A stretch of 39,165 nucleotides of DNA from Akkermansiaceae bacterium (GTDB taxonomy: Bacteria > Verrucomicrobiota > Verrucomicrobiia > Verrucomicrobiales > Akkermansiaceae): the NCBI GenBank assembly GCA_903888515.1, contig CAISTY010000295.1:1-39165 (forward strand), in the 5' to 3' direction. Under the pieces are notes generated by a model. The model was not told the DNA's origin and did not search any database. It was given only the letters and a program-made list of their open reading frames with translations. The position numbers and the translations under genes are program-made. This document shows positions 15,901 to 25,700 of the stretch, one piece after another (position 1 is the first letter of the stretch; every line of letters begins with the position of its first letter).

Positions 15901-18312
15901 GCGGAAGCGTCACGCCGCGGGGATCTGATAGGCCAGTTTTCCCCCATCGCCGCCACCGATTTCAACGGCACCGCCACCACCGCCGAAAGCGGCGTGCGCA
16001 ACGGCCGCATCCGCACGCTCAGCGCCTGGGTGAAACCCCGCACTTCCGATGATGTCAGCAACTACGAAGCAGTCTTCGACAGCGATGACGAACGCGGCGG
16101 ACTCCAGGGCTGCGGCTTCGGCCTCGACGCCGGCAAGTGGGTGGCGCGGCTCGACAATGTGGGCAACTGGGCCACCAACGTGACCGCCACGTTGGGCCAA
16201 TGGCAGCATGTCGCCCTCGCCTTCAACGGCTCCACCGCCACGCTTTTCATCAACGGCATGCAGGCCGCCACCCGCAGTTACTCGGGTCCGGGCAATGATG
16301 CCGCGGCGGCCGGCAAATGTTATCGCATCGGCTTCTCACAGACGGCGGAAGACACCGCCACGCGGCAGTTTTTCGACGGCCTCATTCTCAATGCGCGCGT
16401 CCACGACCGCGCTCTAACCGCTGCGCAAATCGTGCTGGATAGTGATGGCGACGGGGTGACTGACAACGTCGAGGCGGATGCAGGCAGCGATCCGCTGAAT
16501 GCGCAGAGCCTGCCCGTTGCGCCGGCCACCACCAGCGTCGCCAGCGGCGATTGGCATACCACAACCACGTGGGACAAGCTGCAGATTCCCGGCGTGGAGA
16601 CACCGGTGATCGTAAACACCCATGCGATCACCATCACTTCCGCAGCCGCCAACTGCAACACCCTGACGCTCGGCGGCGGCGGCTCGGTGTCGGCCAGCGG
16701 CCGGAGCCTGACCGTTGCCAACCCGACCATCAATGCTTTGAACACCACCGGCGGCACGCTCGCGTTGAACGCCACCTCTACACTCAACATTACCAAGACC
16801 AACACCTCGATCGGCCTCGCCGGTCTAACAGTTTCCAGCGGCACGGTTCTCAACATCACCGGCGAACTGACCGTAGACTCCGGCAAAAACCTCTCCGGTG
16901 CCACGCTCAACACGCCCAAGCTCACTTTGGAAGGTGCCAGCATAGTGACCATCGGCGCACTGAATGTGCCTGACACCGGCTACCTAGCCGGCAACGGCAC
17001 GGTCGCCGGCGCGGTCACCGTGGCCAGCGGCGGCATGATCAGCCCCGGCTCCGATACCACCATCAGCGCGATCACCGCCAGCAGCCTGACGCTCGACAAC
17101 GGCAGTACCCTGACGCTCAACGCCGTCAGCACCTCGAGCATTGACCAGATCACCGTCAGCACGGACGGCGGACTGACAATCAACGGCGGGGTCATCACCT
17201 TCCTCAACGGCAACGGTACCGCCCGGATGACAGACGTCGGCACCTACAAGCTCATTGCCTACACGGGAGCCATTGGCGGCAAGGGCGTCTCGTCGCTCAC
17301 CGTGGCCAACAAGGCTCAGGGCAGGAAATACACCTTCGGCACGGCCGACGGTTTTGTGACCCTGACCCTCACTTCGGTGCCGATACCGATTACTTATGTC
17401 GGCACCGATACGACGACAAAAGGGGCTTGGCGGACGACAAGCGTCGACAAACCGCTCGATGTCAGCGGCGACGATGCCTACGGCAGCGATGGATGGATGA
17501 CCGCTGACACTGGAGGTGGTATTTCAAATCCTTCCTACGCGACGTTGGCTTATATCGGCGGCACGCCTGATGCTCAGCTTCCTAACTATATGTTGGTAGA
17601 CCAAGCGCTGATGCCCGCGGCGACGGTTGCCGACGAACGCGCCAATCCCCGTTACAATTGGCCGGTAACACCCGGTAGTGTACACGATATGGCCTCCATC
17701 ACGATGACCGCAACCAAGACCTTCCGAGTCGCATTGCTGGGCGATATTCGTGCCGACGGCGATCACCAGTACAACTCGACTCACTTCCGCATCTATCAGA
17801 CGACAGGCGGAACTGGCGACAGTGGCGTGCAATTGGTTTCGCCCTTCGACGGCAGTGGTAAATGGCTGGTGTTCGAGATCACGGGTTCAGCCGGCGACGT
17901 GTTCATGATCGAGGCCACGGCGGGGTCTGGCGGTGAGGCTGACTTGACCAGAGTGGGGCTCGACAGCGGTTACACCACATGGGCGACCGCCAACGGTGCA
18001 AGCAACCAGCCCTCCGAAGATACCAACAATGACGGCGTTGCCAATGGCGTGGCCTACTTCATGAACGCAACCGGTCTCTCCACCAACCCGGGCATCAACG
18101 GCACCGGAAAAGTGACCTGGCCCAATGGCGGCAATATCCCCAACTCCGCCTACGGCACCCAGTTCGTCGTCCAAACCTCCACTAACCTCCAGAACTGGGT
18201 GGATGTTCCTGGCACTGATCCCAAGCTCAGCAACACCGCTGGGGCAGTATCCTACACCCTGCCCACCGGCGCGGCCAAGTCCTTCGTCCGCCTCAAGGTG
18301 ACCCCGAACTGA
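12967..18312 (+). CDS. Giant exported gluzincin-type metallopeptidase with left-handed beta-helix, LamG and beta-strand passenger regions
   Basis: The ATG at 12967 gives a 1781-residue protein with a signal peptide; the frame extends upstream but loses it. Order by eye: a carbohydrate-binding-like N-terminal region; a peptidase region with HEFGH at 307-311 and Glu327 in HWESHANY as third ligand; a linker; hexapeptide repeats of a left-handed beta-helix (about residues 615-725); two LamG-like domains; a DSDGDGVTD calcium-type linker; autotransporter-like beta-strand repeats; and a C-terminal NNDGVANGVAYFM...FVVQTSTNLQNW module common on Verrucomicrobiota exported proteins. I assign the peptidase to the DUF6055/Svx-like group from memory. 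It is paralogous to the protein at 22786. Probable role: cleavage of extracellular glycoproteins. No surface-anchor motif is visible. Confidence 0.8.
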   Translation: MFYQRYSAIFAVVTALAHGQQNVKVVAVDPADRLSGGTVLGEWATAGNLDGWTGSNVTGLAAGGGFLTGDDNSATLDASISRTAIAGGPDLDLGFNDYLQLRLKLPAAYAGDVKFEFGTTVNTGFATTRVFVLPAASIPKDGAFHTYRLDLGLEVFWRDSLRDLRVTPLVAATGHFEIDYMEVGDVAGTAPALNLNTNFKAGLTAANTTRMESKHVCIWSDPANTAFTTAHARRALRMCEESYQVFCRKLAYNEPFREFNSTTTPRYKINFLTWYDGYWAGGYANRGHMNVGASGLNDEGSGNPVPHEFGHVVQMAQPGNLTGGHWESHANYLRAGRNLHFYAAIPGCIPGLDNLTRNSNYRPDHKRHIYADQRYYLSLDDYGTQFGLPSNYAAIMWRDGASGQTLVNKLASALPVGTSVKDVACECLKHWPMLDFVEKTRIRSQHWGTTANRASHFWNQGAQLIPQQDQPGWWRVPLERAPDRWAYQMHDLTASAGATITVEFRGLDMPGTGEDWRWCLAAISAGDVVRYSPVWAPGTQSFALTAGESQVFLIVTATPNDTALDLESQSNTKPVDKHADRLRYAYEVRLVNATPAVHQYSVANPSGYHTHGNGGGIVGPSATVAATAYVGPNAKVVDSAKVLGTARVEDYAVIQGSATVQGSAVISGSALIEGSALVEGAARVRDRAHLSNGAAVRGRALICGYSKIENTTVTDDAVVRGCAYPFGGGTISGTAIMDHDYSMGWNVSSGVHFSHIPWGGWWDAFYAQTLRTPRGLIASYRTQETDSEQWWDEFGALHAQLRGSPLRTMDTAMGSPVMVFNGSNDFATLDRSVADTPLFSFSGWIKPATAIGTAEPLLFLGSSATKAMKLVRDTTGHAVFTISDGTTTRTLTSTSVLPVNEWRNVAVTLDGTTGKLYIGGVSEATAAITLTPLAVLAANNGTATQANYIGRDWGGGLFKGSLEDMRFYNVAMTAAEVRAEASRRGDLIGQFSPIAATDFNGTATTAESGVRNGRIRTLSAWVKPRTSDDVSNYEAVFDSDDERGGLQGCGFGLDAGKWVARLDNVGNWATNVTATLGQWQHVALAFNGSTATLFINGMQAATRSYSGPGNDAAAAGKCYRIGFSQTAEDTATRQFFDGLILNARVHDRALTAAQIVLDSDGDGVTDNVEADAGSDPLNAQSLPVAPATTSVASGDWHTTTTWDKLQIPGVETPVIVNTHAITITSAAANCNTLTLGGGGSVSASGRSLTVANPTINALNTTGGTLALNATSTLNITKTNTSIGLAGLTVSSGTVLNITGELTVDSGKNLSGATLNTPKLTLEGASIVTIGALNVPDTGYLAGNGTVAGAVTVASGGMISPGSDTTISAITASSLTLDNGSTLTLNAVSTSSIDQITVSTDGGLTINGGVITFLNGNGTARMTDVGTYKLIAYTGAIGGKGVSSLTVANKAQGRKYTFGTADGFVTLTLTSVPIPITYVGTDTTTKGAWRTTSVDKPLDVSGDDAYGSDGWMTADTGGGISNPSYATLAYIGGTPDAQLPNYMLVDQALMPAATVADERANPRYNWPVTPGSVHDMASITMTATKTFRVALLGDIRADGDHQYNSTHFRIYQTTGGTGDSGVQLVSPFDGSGKWLVFEITGSAGDVFMIEATAGSGGEADLTRVGLDSGYTTWATANGASNQPSEDTNNDGVANGVAYFMNATGLSTNPGINGTGKVTWPNGGNIPNSAYGTQFVVQTSTNLQNWVDVPGTDPKLSNTAGAVSYTLPTGAAKSFVRLKVTPN

Positions 18313-18402
18313 CCCGCGGCCCGCGCTGCCGGGAAATCACGCGAACCCCTAACCATCATCACCTCGGGTATCCCCGTGTTTTCCCACCCCTCACCAAAAC
18401 GT

Positions 18403-18442
18403 CGCGACAAATTCCCGGATGATCGTCGCGGAATTTGTCGCG
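18403..18442. repeat. Perfect 13-bp inverted repeat with 14-base loop
   Basis: CGCGACAAATTCC (18403-18415) is repeated exactly in reverse complement at 18430-18442. It lies 91 bases after the metallopeptidase stop and 120 bases before the ilvD ATG. It could be a terminator hairpin without a U-tract, or an operator for ilvD. The two cannot be told apart from sequence. Confidence 0.6.
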
Positions 18443-18562
18443 GTGACCGGGTGGGGAGCGAGGCTGATGTCTATGTTCCAAGACACCGGCGATCCCATGC
18501 CGCTGGATGGCTGGCCTGAAGTTTTGATTTTCATTTGTAAAGATCCCCGCATAGAATGCCGC

Positions 18563-20392
18563 ATGCCATCCTTACGCAGCAACACCACCACCCAAGGTCG
18601 CATGATGTCCGGCGCACGCAGTCTCTGGCGCGCCAACGGCATGCATGACGAACAGTTCGGCAAACCGATCATTGCCGTTGTGAACTCGTTCACCCAGTTT
18701 GTGCCGGGTCACGTCCACCTCCATGAGGTGGGGCAATTTGTCAAAGGCCTGATCGAAGCGCAGGGTTGCTTTGCGGCCGAGTTCAATACCATCGCCATCG
18801 ATGACGGCATCGCCATGGGCCACGACGGGATGCTCTATTCACTGCCCTCGCGCGAAGTCATCGCCGACAGCGTGGAATACATGGTCAACGCCCACCAGGC
18901 GGATGCGATGATTTGTATCAGCAACTGCGATAAAATCACCCCCGGCATGCTGATGGCGGCGATGCGCCTCAACATTCCGGCCATTTTCGTCTCGGGCGGA
19001 CCGATGGAAGCCGGCGTGGTGGGAGACAAGAAATACGATTTGGTGGACGCGATGATCATGGGGGCCGACAGCGCGGTGCCCGACGAATTGCTGGAGAGCG
19101 TCGAGCGCAATGCCTGTCCGACCTGTGGTTCGTGCTCGGGGATGTTCACGGCCAACTCGATGAACTGCCTCAACGAGGCGCTGGGCATGGCGTTGCCGGG
19201 CAACGGCACGGTGGTCGCGACCCACGCGAACCGCCGCAAGCTCTTCGAGCAGGCGGCCAGGCGCATCGTGGAGATGGCTTTCGCCTACTACCGCGACGGC
19301 GACGCGTCGGTGTTGCCGCGTTCGATCGCCTGCCGCAGCGCGTTCGACAATGCCATGGCGCTGGATGTCGCGATGGGCGGTTCGACCAATACCGTGCTGC
19401 ACATCCTGGCCATCGCCCATGAGGCGGGAGTCGCCTTCGGCATGGACGATATCGACGCGATCTCGCGCCGCGTCCCGTGCATCTGCAAAGTCGCTCCAAG
19501 CTCGCCCTATCATGTCGAGGACGTCAACCGCGCCGGCGGCATCCTGCGCATCCTCGGCGAGCTCGAAGCCGCCGGCTTGGTCGATGGCACGGTGCGGCGG
19601 GCCGACGGCCTGACCCTGACACAAGCGATCGCCCGTTACGACATTACGCGTCCGACGGCGACCCCCGAGGCCATCGAAATCTATCAAAGCGCTCCCGGCG
19701 GCGGCCGCAACCCCGTGTTCGCCTCCCAAGCCGCGACCTTCAAAGAACTCGACACCGACAAGGCGCACGGCTGCATCCGCGACGTCGCCCGCGCCTATTC
19801 GCCGGATGGCGGGTTGGCCGTTCTAACAGGCAACATCGCGCGCGCGGGCTGCATCGTCAAAACCGCGGGTGTGGACGAATCCGCCCTGCGTTTCCAAGGG
19901 CCCGCCAAGGTGTTCGAGTCACAGGACGCCGCCTGCGAGGCCATCCTGAAGGGCCGCATCGCGCCGGGCGACGTGGTGGTCATCCGCTACGAAGGACCGC
20001 GCGGCGGGCCCGGCATGCAGGAAATGCTCTATCCCACGTCCTATCTGAAATCCATGGGCCTGGGCAAAGTCTGCGCCCTGGTTACCGACGGACGGTTTTC
20101 CGGCGGCACCTCCGGGCTGTCCATCGGTCACGTCTCGCCGGAAGCCGCCGCTGGCGGCGCCATCGCCCTTGTGAGAGACGGCGACCTGATCAAGATCGCC
20201 ATCGCCGACCGTTCGATCCAACTGGTGGTCGGCGACGACGAACTGGCCGCCCGCGAACAAGCCGAGATCGCGAGGGGCCAACTCGCCTACCGTCCCGCAA
20301 GCCGCAACCGCAAGGTCTCCAACGCCCTTAAATTCTACGCCCGCCACGTGACCTCCGCCGACAAGGGTGCGGTGCGCGGGGAAATCGATTAG
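18563..20392 (+). CDS. ilvD: Dihydroxy-acid dehydratase
   Basis: This enzyme dehydrates 2,3-dihydroxy-3-methylbutanoate and its homologue in valine, leucine and isoleucine synthesis, using an iron-sulphur cluster in the cytoplasm. The ATG at 18563 starts [19 protein letters not shown], closely matching the N-terminus of known IlvD proteins; an upstream extension is non-homologous. Cluster cysteines are visible in [10 protein letters not shown] and in [19 protein letters not shown], and a C-terminal [10 protein letters not shown] motif is intact. The 609 residues fit the family. It stands alone between two glycoprotein-degradation genes; no other ilv genes are near. Sugar-acid dehydratases belong to the same superfamily, but the N-terminus and motifs favour true IlvD. 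Confidence 0.95.
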   Translation: MPSLRSNTTTQGRMMSGARSLWRANGMHDEQFGKPIIAVVNSFTQFVPGHVHLHEVGQFVKGLIEAQGCFAAEFNTIAIDDGIAMGHDGMLYSLPSREVIADSVEYMVNAHQADAMICISNCDKITPGMLMAAMRLNIPAIFVSGGPMEAGVVGDKKYDLVDAMIMGADSAVPDELLESVERNACPTCGSCSGMFTANSMNCLNEALGMALPGNGTVVATHANRRKLFEQAARRIVEMAFAYYRDGDASVLPRSIACRSAFDNAMALDVAMGGSTNTVLHILAIAHEAGVAFGMDDIDAISRRVPCICKVAPSSPYHVEDVNRAGGILRILGELEAAGLVDGTVRRADGLTLTQAIARYDITRPTATPEAIEIYQSAPGGGRNPVFASQAATFKELDTDKAHGCIRDVARAYSPDGGLAVLTGNIARAGCIVKTAGVDESALRFQGPAKVFESQDAACEAILKGRIAPGDVVVIRYEGPRGGPGMQEMLYPTSYLKSMGLGKVCALVTDGRFSGGTSGLSIGHVSPEAAAGGAIALVRDGDLIKIAIADRSIQLVVGDDELAAREQAEIARGQLAYRPASRNRKVSNALKFYARHVTSADKGAVRGEID

Positions 20393-20400
20393 CAACTGTC

Positions 20401-20439
20401 CTGTGCGACCTCATCGCTGTGCGGCCTCATCGAGGCCGC
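20401..20439. repeat. 16-bp tandem repeat ending in a GC hairpin downstream of ilvD
   Basis: Two adjacent 16-base units, 20401-20416 and 20417-20432, differ at one base (CTGTGCGACCTCATCG versus CTGTGCGGCCTCATCG). The second unit forms a perfect 8-bp stem (20421-20428 with 20432-20439) around a 3-base loop. It begins 8 bases after the ilvD stop, so it may help termination, although no T-run follows. The rest of the gap to 20647 holds no gene I can support. Confidence 0.55.
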
Positions 20440-20647
20440 GCCACCTTCATCGCTCTGCCAGTTGGCGCAAGTCAGCTTGGTTTTTCCAATCCGATATCAA
20501 TATTGTTGGCAAGCTTTGTCTGAAGTCCGCCGTATGGGAGAGGGGTGTCTCAGTCACTCGGGCCGTTCGGAAAATGGTTCATGCCTGCCCATGTGAGACA
20601 TCCATGCCCCTGATTTCACTCACTCCATAGAAACCCCACACATCCCG

Positions 20648-22771
20648 ATGCAACCAATGGCCTCATTCATCCTCGGAACCGCCAAGCCCGAACTCCCCCG
20701 CCCCGCCACCCGTGCCATGGTGCTGGCGTGCTGCGGCTTGCTCACCGGCGCGGCCACGGCGGAAACGCCCAAAGCCACCATCCAAGTCAACCTGACCCAA
20801 GAGAAGGCACCGGTGTCGCCGACCCTCTACGGCATCTTCATGGAGGAGATCAGCCACGCGTTCGATGGCGGCATTTATGCCGAACTCATCCAAAACCGCA
20901 GTTTCGAGGAAGGCGTGCTGCCGCCAGGCATGAAAGTGGTGAAAAAACCCGACGGCAACCTGAAGATGGAAATCGAGAAACTGCCGTCCAATGTGCCCAA
21001 GGAAAAATGGGACATGCCGTGGCCGTGGGTCAACAACTGCGCATGGCAACCCGCGCGTGAGTTGTTGGCATGGACCCTGGAACAAACCGGCGGAGCGACG
21101 GGCGAAATGAAGATCACCGAGGCGAACCCGATGAACACGGCGTCTAGCAGATCACTGGCGGTGCGGATCGCCTCCCCCACCGGGCCGGACGGCCGCGTCG
21201 CCCTGATCAACAGCGGTTATTGGGGCATCAACGTGCAATCCGGAACCTCCTACGAATTGAAATGGTATCTGCGCCCCGGATCGTACCAAGGCACCGTGAC
21301 CGCCACCCTGGAGTCGAAGGACGGCAAGGTGCTCGGCCAGCACGAGTTCGGCACCATCACGCCGGGGGACAAATGGCAGCGCCTGACAGCCAAGCTCGCG
21401 GCCACCGGTTCCGATCCGCAGGCGCGCTTCGTGTTGTCATTCCGCGGCAAGGGTGAATTGCAGGTGGACTGGGTGTCGTTGTTCCCGCCCACCTACAAAA
21501 GCCGCCCTAACGGCTTGCGGGTGGATTTGGCAAAACATCTGGAAGCCATGAAACCATCCTTCATCCGTTATCCCGGCGGATGTTATGTCGAGGGCCTGTC
21601 GTGGGAATCCGCGCCGGATTGGCGCAAGATGGTCTGCCCGCCGGAGGATCGCCCGGGCCAGTGGGGGTATTGGCAATACCGCTCCACCGACGGCTTCGGC
21701 TATCATGAATTCCTCCAGTTCTGCGAGGACCTCGGCTCCGACGCCCTGTATGTCGCGTTTTGTGGCATGACCGTGCACCCGGAAAACAACATGCCGCTCG
21801 ACCAGATCGATCCGGTCATCCAACAGACGCTCGATGCCATCGAATACGCACTCGGCCCGGTGACTTCCAAATGGGGCGCGGTGCGCGCCACAATGGGCCA
21901 TCCACAACCATTCCCCCTCAAATATGTCGAAATCGGCAACGAACACCCGCCCGCACTTTACGGCGACTACTATAAGAAATTCCGCACCGCGATCAAAGCG
22001 AAGTACCCCGACATCGTCGTCATCATGAGCATGTACTGGAGCGGCCTCAATCCGGGTGCCATCGCCAGGGCGGGCGACGACGCCATCGACGTGGTCGATG
22101 AGCATGCCTACAAGCAGTCCGGCTGGATTCGCAAGAACTTCGATTACTTCGACAAATACCCGCGCAAACCGTGGAAGATCTATGTCGGTGAATATGCCCA
22201 TCACCACGGCGGCGGCGACTGGAGCGCGGCGATGGATGACTCGGTCTATCTGATGATGTGCGAGCGCAACGGCGATCTGGTCACCATGGCCAGCTACGCG
22301 CCGTTGTTCGTCAACGTGAACAATCGCAGTTGGGGCGTGAACCTCATCGAGTTCGATTCCGCACGCAGCTTCGTCCACGCGTCCTATCACGTGCAGAAGG
22401 TATATGCCGAAAACCGCCCCGACGTGAATCTGGCGACGACCGTGGACTTCACACCCAAGCCCGAGGCCAACAACCAGCCGTCGTTCTTCGCCACCTCCGG
22501 CTATCAGCGCAAGGACAAGACCGTGGTCGTCAAGGCCACCAATTACAATCCAACCCCGCTGCCTGCCGAAATCCGCATTGAGGGTGCCACCCACGTCGCG
22601 GCCACCGGGCAACACATCGTGATCCGCTCCGACAAGGGGGGGGACGAGAACTCGCTCGACCAACCGAACCGCATCACCCCGCAGGTGTTGCCGCTCACCG
22701 GATGCGCGAAGAGCTTCCAGGTCATCCTGCCACCCAATTCCGTCAACGTCCTGCGCCTCCAGGCCAAATAA
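20648..22771 (+). CDS. Exported GH51 alpha-L-arabinofuranosidase (plant ARAF-like type)
   Basis: The 707-residue protein starts with a signal sequence (a hydrophobic run around MVLACCGLLTGAATA; an internal ATG at residue 24 is a possible alternative start). A beta-sandwich, CBM4/9-like region at about 140-290 follows. The GH51 barrel shows the acid/base Glu432 in VEIGNEHPP and nucleophile Glu515 in YVGEYAHHH, followed by DLVTMASYAPLFVN, which closely resembles plant ARAF enzymes. It removes terminal alpha-L-arabinofuranose from arabinans, arabinoxylan or arabinogalactan-proteins. It is the first gene of a tight operon: the second metallopeptidase starts 14 bases after its stop. An 8-G tract (22636-22643) lies near its 3' end. 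Confidence 0.9.
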   Translation: MQPMASFILGTAKPELPRPATRAMVLACCGLLTGAATAETPKATIQVNLTQEKAPVSPTLYGIFMEEISHAFDGGIYAELIQNRSFEEGVLPPGMKVVKKPDGNLKMEIEKLPSNVPKEKWDMPWPWVNNCAWQPARELLAWTLEQTGGATGEMKITEANPMNTASSRSLAVRIASPTGPDGRVALINSGYWGINVQSGTSYELKWYLRPGSYQGTVTATLESKDGKVLGQHEFGTITPGDKWQRLTAKLAATGSDPQARFVLSFRGKGELQVDWVSLFPPTYKSRPNGLRVDLAKHLEAMKPSFIRYPGGCYVEGLSWESAPDWRKMVCPPEDRPGQWGYWQYRSTDGFGYHEFLQFCEDLGSDALYVAFCGMTVHPENNMPLDQIDPVIQQTLDAIEYALGPVTSKWGAVRATMGHPQPFPLKYVEIGNEHPPALYGDYYKKFRTAIKAKYPDIVVIMSMYWSGLNPGAIARAGDDAIDVVDEHAYKQSGWIRKNFDYFDKYPRKPWKIYVGEYAHHHGGGDWSAAMDDSVYLMMCERNGDLVTMASYAPLFVNVNNRSWGVNLIEFDSARSFVHASYHVQKVYAENRPDVNLATTVDFTPKPEANNQPSFFATSGYQRKDKTVVVKATNYNPTPLPAEIRIEGATHVAATGQHIVIRSDKGGDENSLDQPNRITPQVLPLTGCAKSFQVILPPNSVNVLRLQAK

Positions 22772-22785
22772 CATCATCCAACCTT

Positions 22786-25700
22786 ATGAACACCCAACGA
22801 AAATCCGCACATGCCGCCGCTGTATGGCTTATCGGGCAGTGCCTGATGGCCGGAACCTGTCTGGCACTGACCAAAGAAGTATCACTCGTCACCAAACAGC
22901 CGATCGGCGAACTGGCAGTGGCGGGCCGTCTTTCCATTGACCTCCACGCGGAGTTCATGGTGTCGCGCACCTATGAGAAAGACACCGTGATGAACTGGTA
23001 TAACTGCGGCTATTCCGGCGGCGGAAAAGGCACCCATGTCGGCGGCAACTTCGGCGACTTCGGATTCCAGGTGCCCTACAAGGAGCGTGATGAAAAATAT
23101 CCGCACGCCGTGACAGCCGGCCAAGTGCGTGCCGTGCGTTTTGATGGCAATGATTTCATGAAGGGGAACTTCAGCGCCGAATCCAAAGTGGTCGGCACCA
23201 ATGACATGGCGCTCGAGGTGTGGCTGCGCGACGAGAGCCCCGCGAAAGGCGAATGCGTGCTGGGCTGGCAATCGCAGGACGGCCAGGAGACTTCCGCGCC
23301 GCTTGTCTATCCGAATGGCTTCACCGGTTCTGACAAATGGCGCCACCTGGTGGTGAACTGCATGTCCGGCAAGGAGCATTGGTATCTTGACGGCGTCAAG
23401 GTTTCCAGCGGCAAGCGTTTGATGACCATCAAGGACGGGCACATCATGGTGCTGGGCGGAGCGTCCGCGGACAAACCGTCGTTCAAGGGGGATCTGGCGG
23501 CGGTGCGTCTCCACGACGCGGCCATGACCGACGAGGAAATCGCCTGCAACTTCAAAGGTGGCGTCATGCTGGGAACCGAGATGCACAACTGGTGGCGAAC
23601 CGAACCCGACAAGTGGTGGGCGAAAGAATCGGAACATTTCCGCCACTGCGTGGACAAAGAGGAAATGGCCAAATGGTCGGAACAACAATTGAAGGATTTC
23701 AATGATCGTGTTCCCAGAATGTTCAACATGGCCGAATTGATCTACCATACCTATTCGGAGCGCCAGGCCATGCGCAGTTCGGTGGTGAGCGTGCAAGCAC
23801 AGGAACGCGGCGACGGCATCAGGTATAAAATTCCAATCCAGCCTGCCAGTGGAAGCTGGATGGGATGGGACGGCCATTTCGGCTGGGCATTGCAGGGCGC
23901 GGGACATATCAATCCGCATGAACTGGTGCACGGCTGGCAGGGCATGACCGGCGGCATGTCCGGCAGCTTTTGGGAGGCGCACGCGAACTTCCCTCAAACA
24001 TATAATGGCATCTATCAGACGGATCCGCCCGGTTGCATCAGCCGGGTGTGCATGTATTTCCCCGCCCACGGACGCAATTACTATCATGACCGGTTGATGT
24101 TCGAGCATCTCGCGCAGACACCGGAATACGGGCCGATGGCGGTATCCAAGCTCTGGTATGACGGCCCGACGGCTGCCGAAAAAAACGAGTATCCATGGAT
24201 CTCATTCGACCGCGTGTTTCCCAACGCGCGGCTGCCCTTGGCCGACGAATACATGCGGATGTTGATGCGCAATGTCACGTGGGACTATATCACCTATGCG
24301 GAGGCGAAGGATGGCAAAGGCAACACGCCATTCGGCAATGATCATGTGATAAGCACCGTCAACCGCTACCAGCAGGATGCCCAGCGCTCCCACAGCGACA
24401 TCCAGCGATATTCCCGCATCACGCTCGAGAAGATTCCTCATGAGCCGGAATTCTGGCGCGTCCCCAAAGAGATGGCTCCCCAGCAATTGGGCTGGAACAT
24501 CTGTCCCATGACGGTCAAACCGGGCAAGGTCTCGGCCATGCTTGCAGGGTATGTCGATCCCTTGCACGGGTCCGAGTGGCGCGCTGCATTTGTCGGAGTG
24601 GATACGGATAACAAACCGGTGTATGGCGGGATTGCCAAGTCCGGACAGCTCCTGCAGTTCGATGTCGGCCCGTCCATCAAGGAGCTCAACCTCGTCGTCT
24701 GCGCCACACCGGCCAAACTCATCAACATCAAAATGGTCGGTGATTTCCGCTCCTTCGAGCAGGAGCCGTTCCCCTACAAGGTCAAGCTTGCGGGCTGCGA
24801 GCCGCTCAACGTGATGATTCCCGATAAACCGCCGACCCACGGTGTCAAACACGCCAACGGTGGCGGGTTGGTCGATAGCCGCGCGCAGGTGGATGCCACC
24901 GCTTATGTCGGACCCAAGGCGCTGGTCATTGGCAATTCGAAGGTGTTGGGCAATGCATGTATTCTGGACTACGCGGTCGTTCAGGACTCGACGGTCCGTG
25001 ATCGTGCGGTGGTGAGCGGATTTGCTCATGTCAGCCGGGATTCCGTCATTCAGGACGATGCCAAGGTCCGGGATTATGCCAGGGTGACGCACGCCACCAT
25101 CAAGGACAAGGCCAAGGTTCTGGAGCACGCCGAGCAACGTGAGAAGACGTGCAGTGGCAACGCCGTCCTCAAAGGCGGCGCCGTCTCGACAGGCACTGTG
25201 AGCGGAACCTCCATGATCGACGGGTCATACTCCAAAGGCAACGAAGTCACCAAAGGCAAATGGTTCACCTGGAGCTGGGGAAACGGCAAGAATGAGGGCG
25301 AGGTGGACGAAGAGTTTGGCGGATTGTATGCCGACTATGACTTCTCGGCGTCCGAGCATCCGTGGATGGCGCGCGATGCCTTCGGTGCGACCTGGGGGTA
25401 TCTCGTCAACAGCCCGGCCTTCGCGGTCGTCTCGGATTCGGAAAGACCGAAGTCCAGCCTGCCGAATGCCGGCGCTGGCAAGAATGCGGGTAACAAAGCG
25501 CTGGTCTTGAACGGCAAGAACCAGTTTGTGGAACTGCCGAAGGATGTCGCGGACATGGGGACCTGTACCTATACCGCCGAGTTCAAGTGGGATGGTGTCC
25601 GCGAGGCCACCCGCGTCTTCGAGTTCGCAAACCCTAACGGCGATGCGGTGTGGCTGAGCCCATCGGAAAAAGGCCGCTTGGTTTTCGGTATCCGCAAGGG

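Noticed and set aside
18419..18562. Upstream extension of the ilvD frame
   Set aside because: The family N-terminus begins at 18563, and the extension covers the inverted repeat and has no similarity to IlvD.
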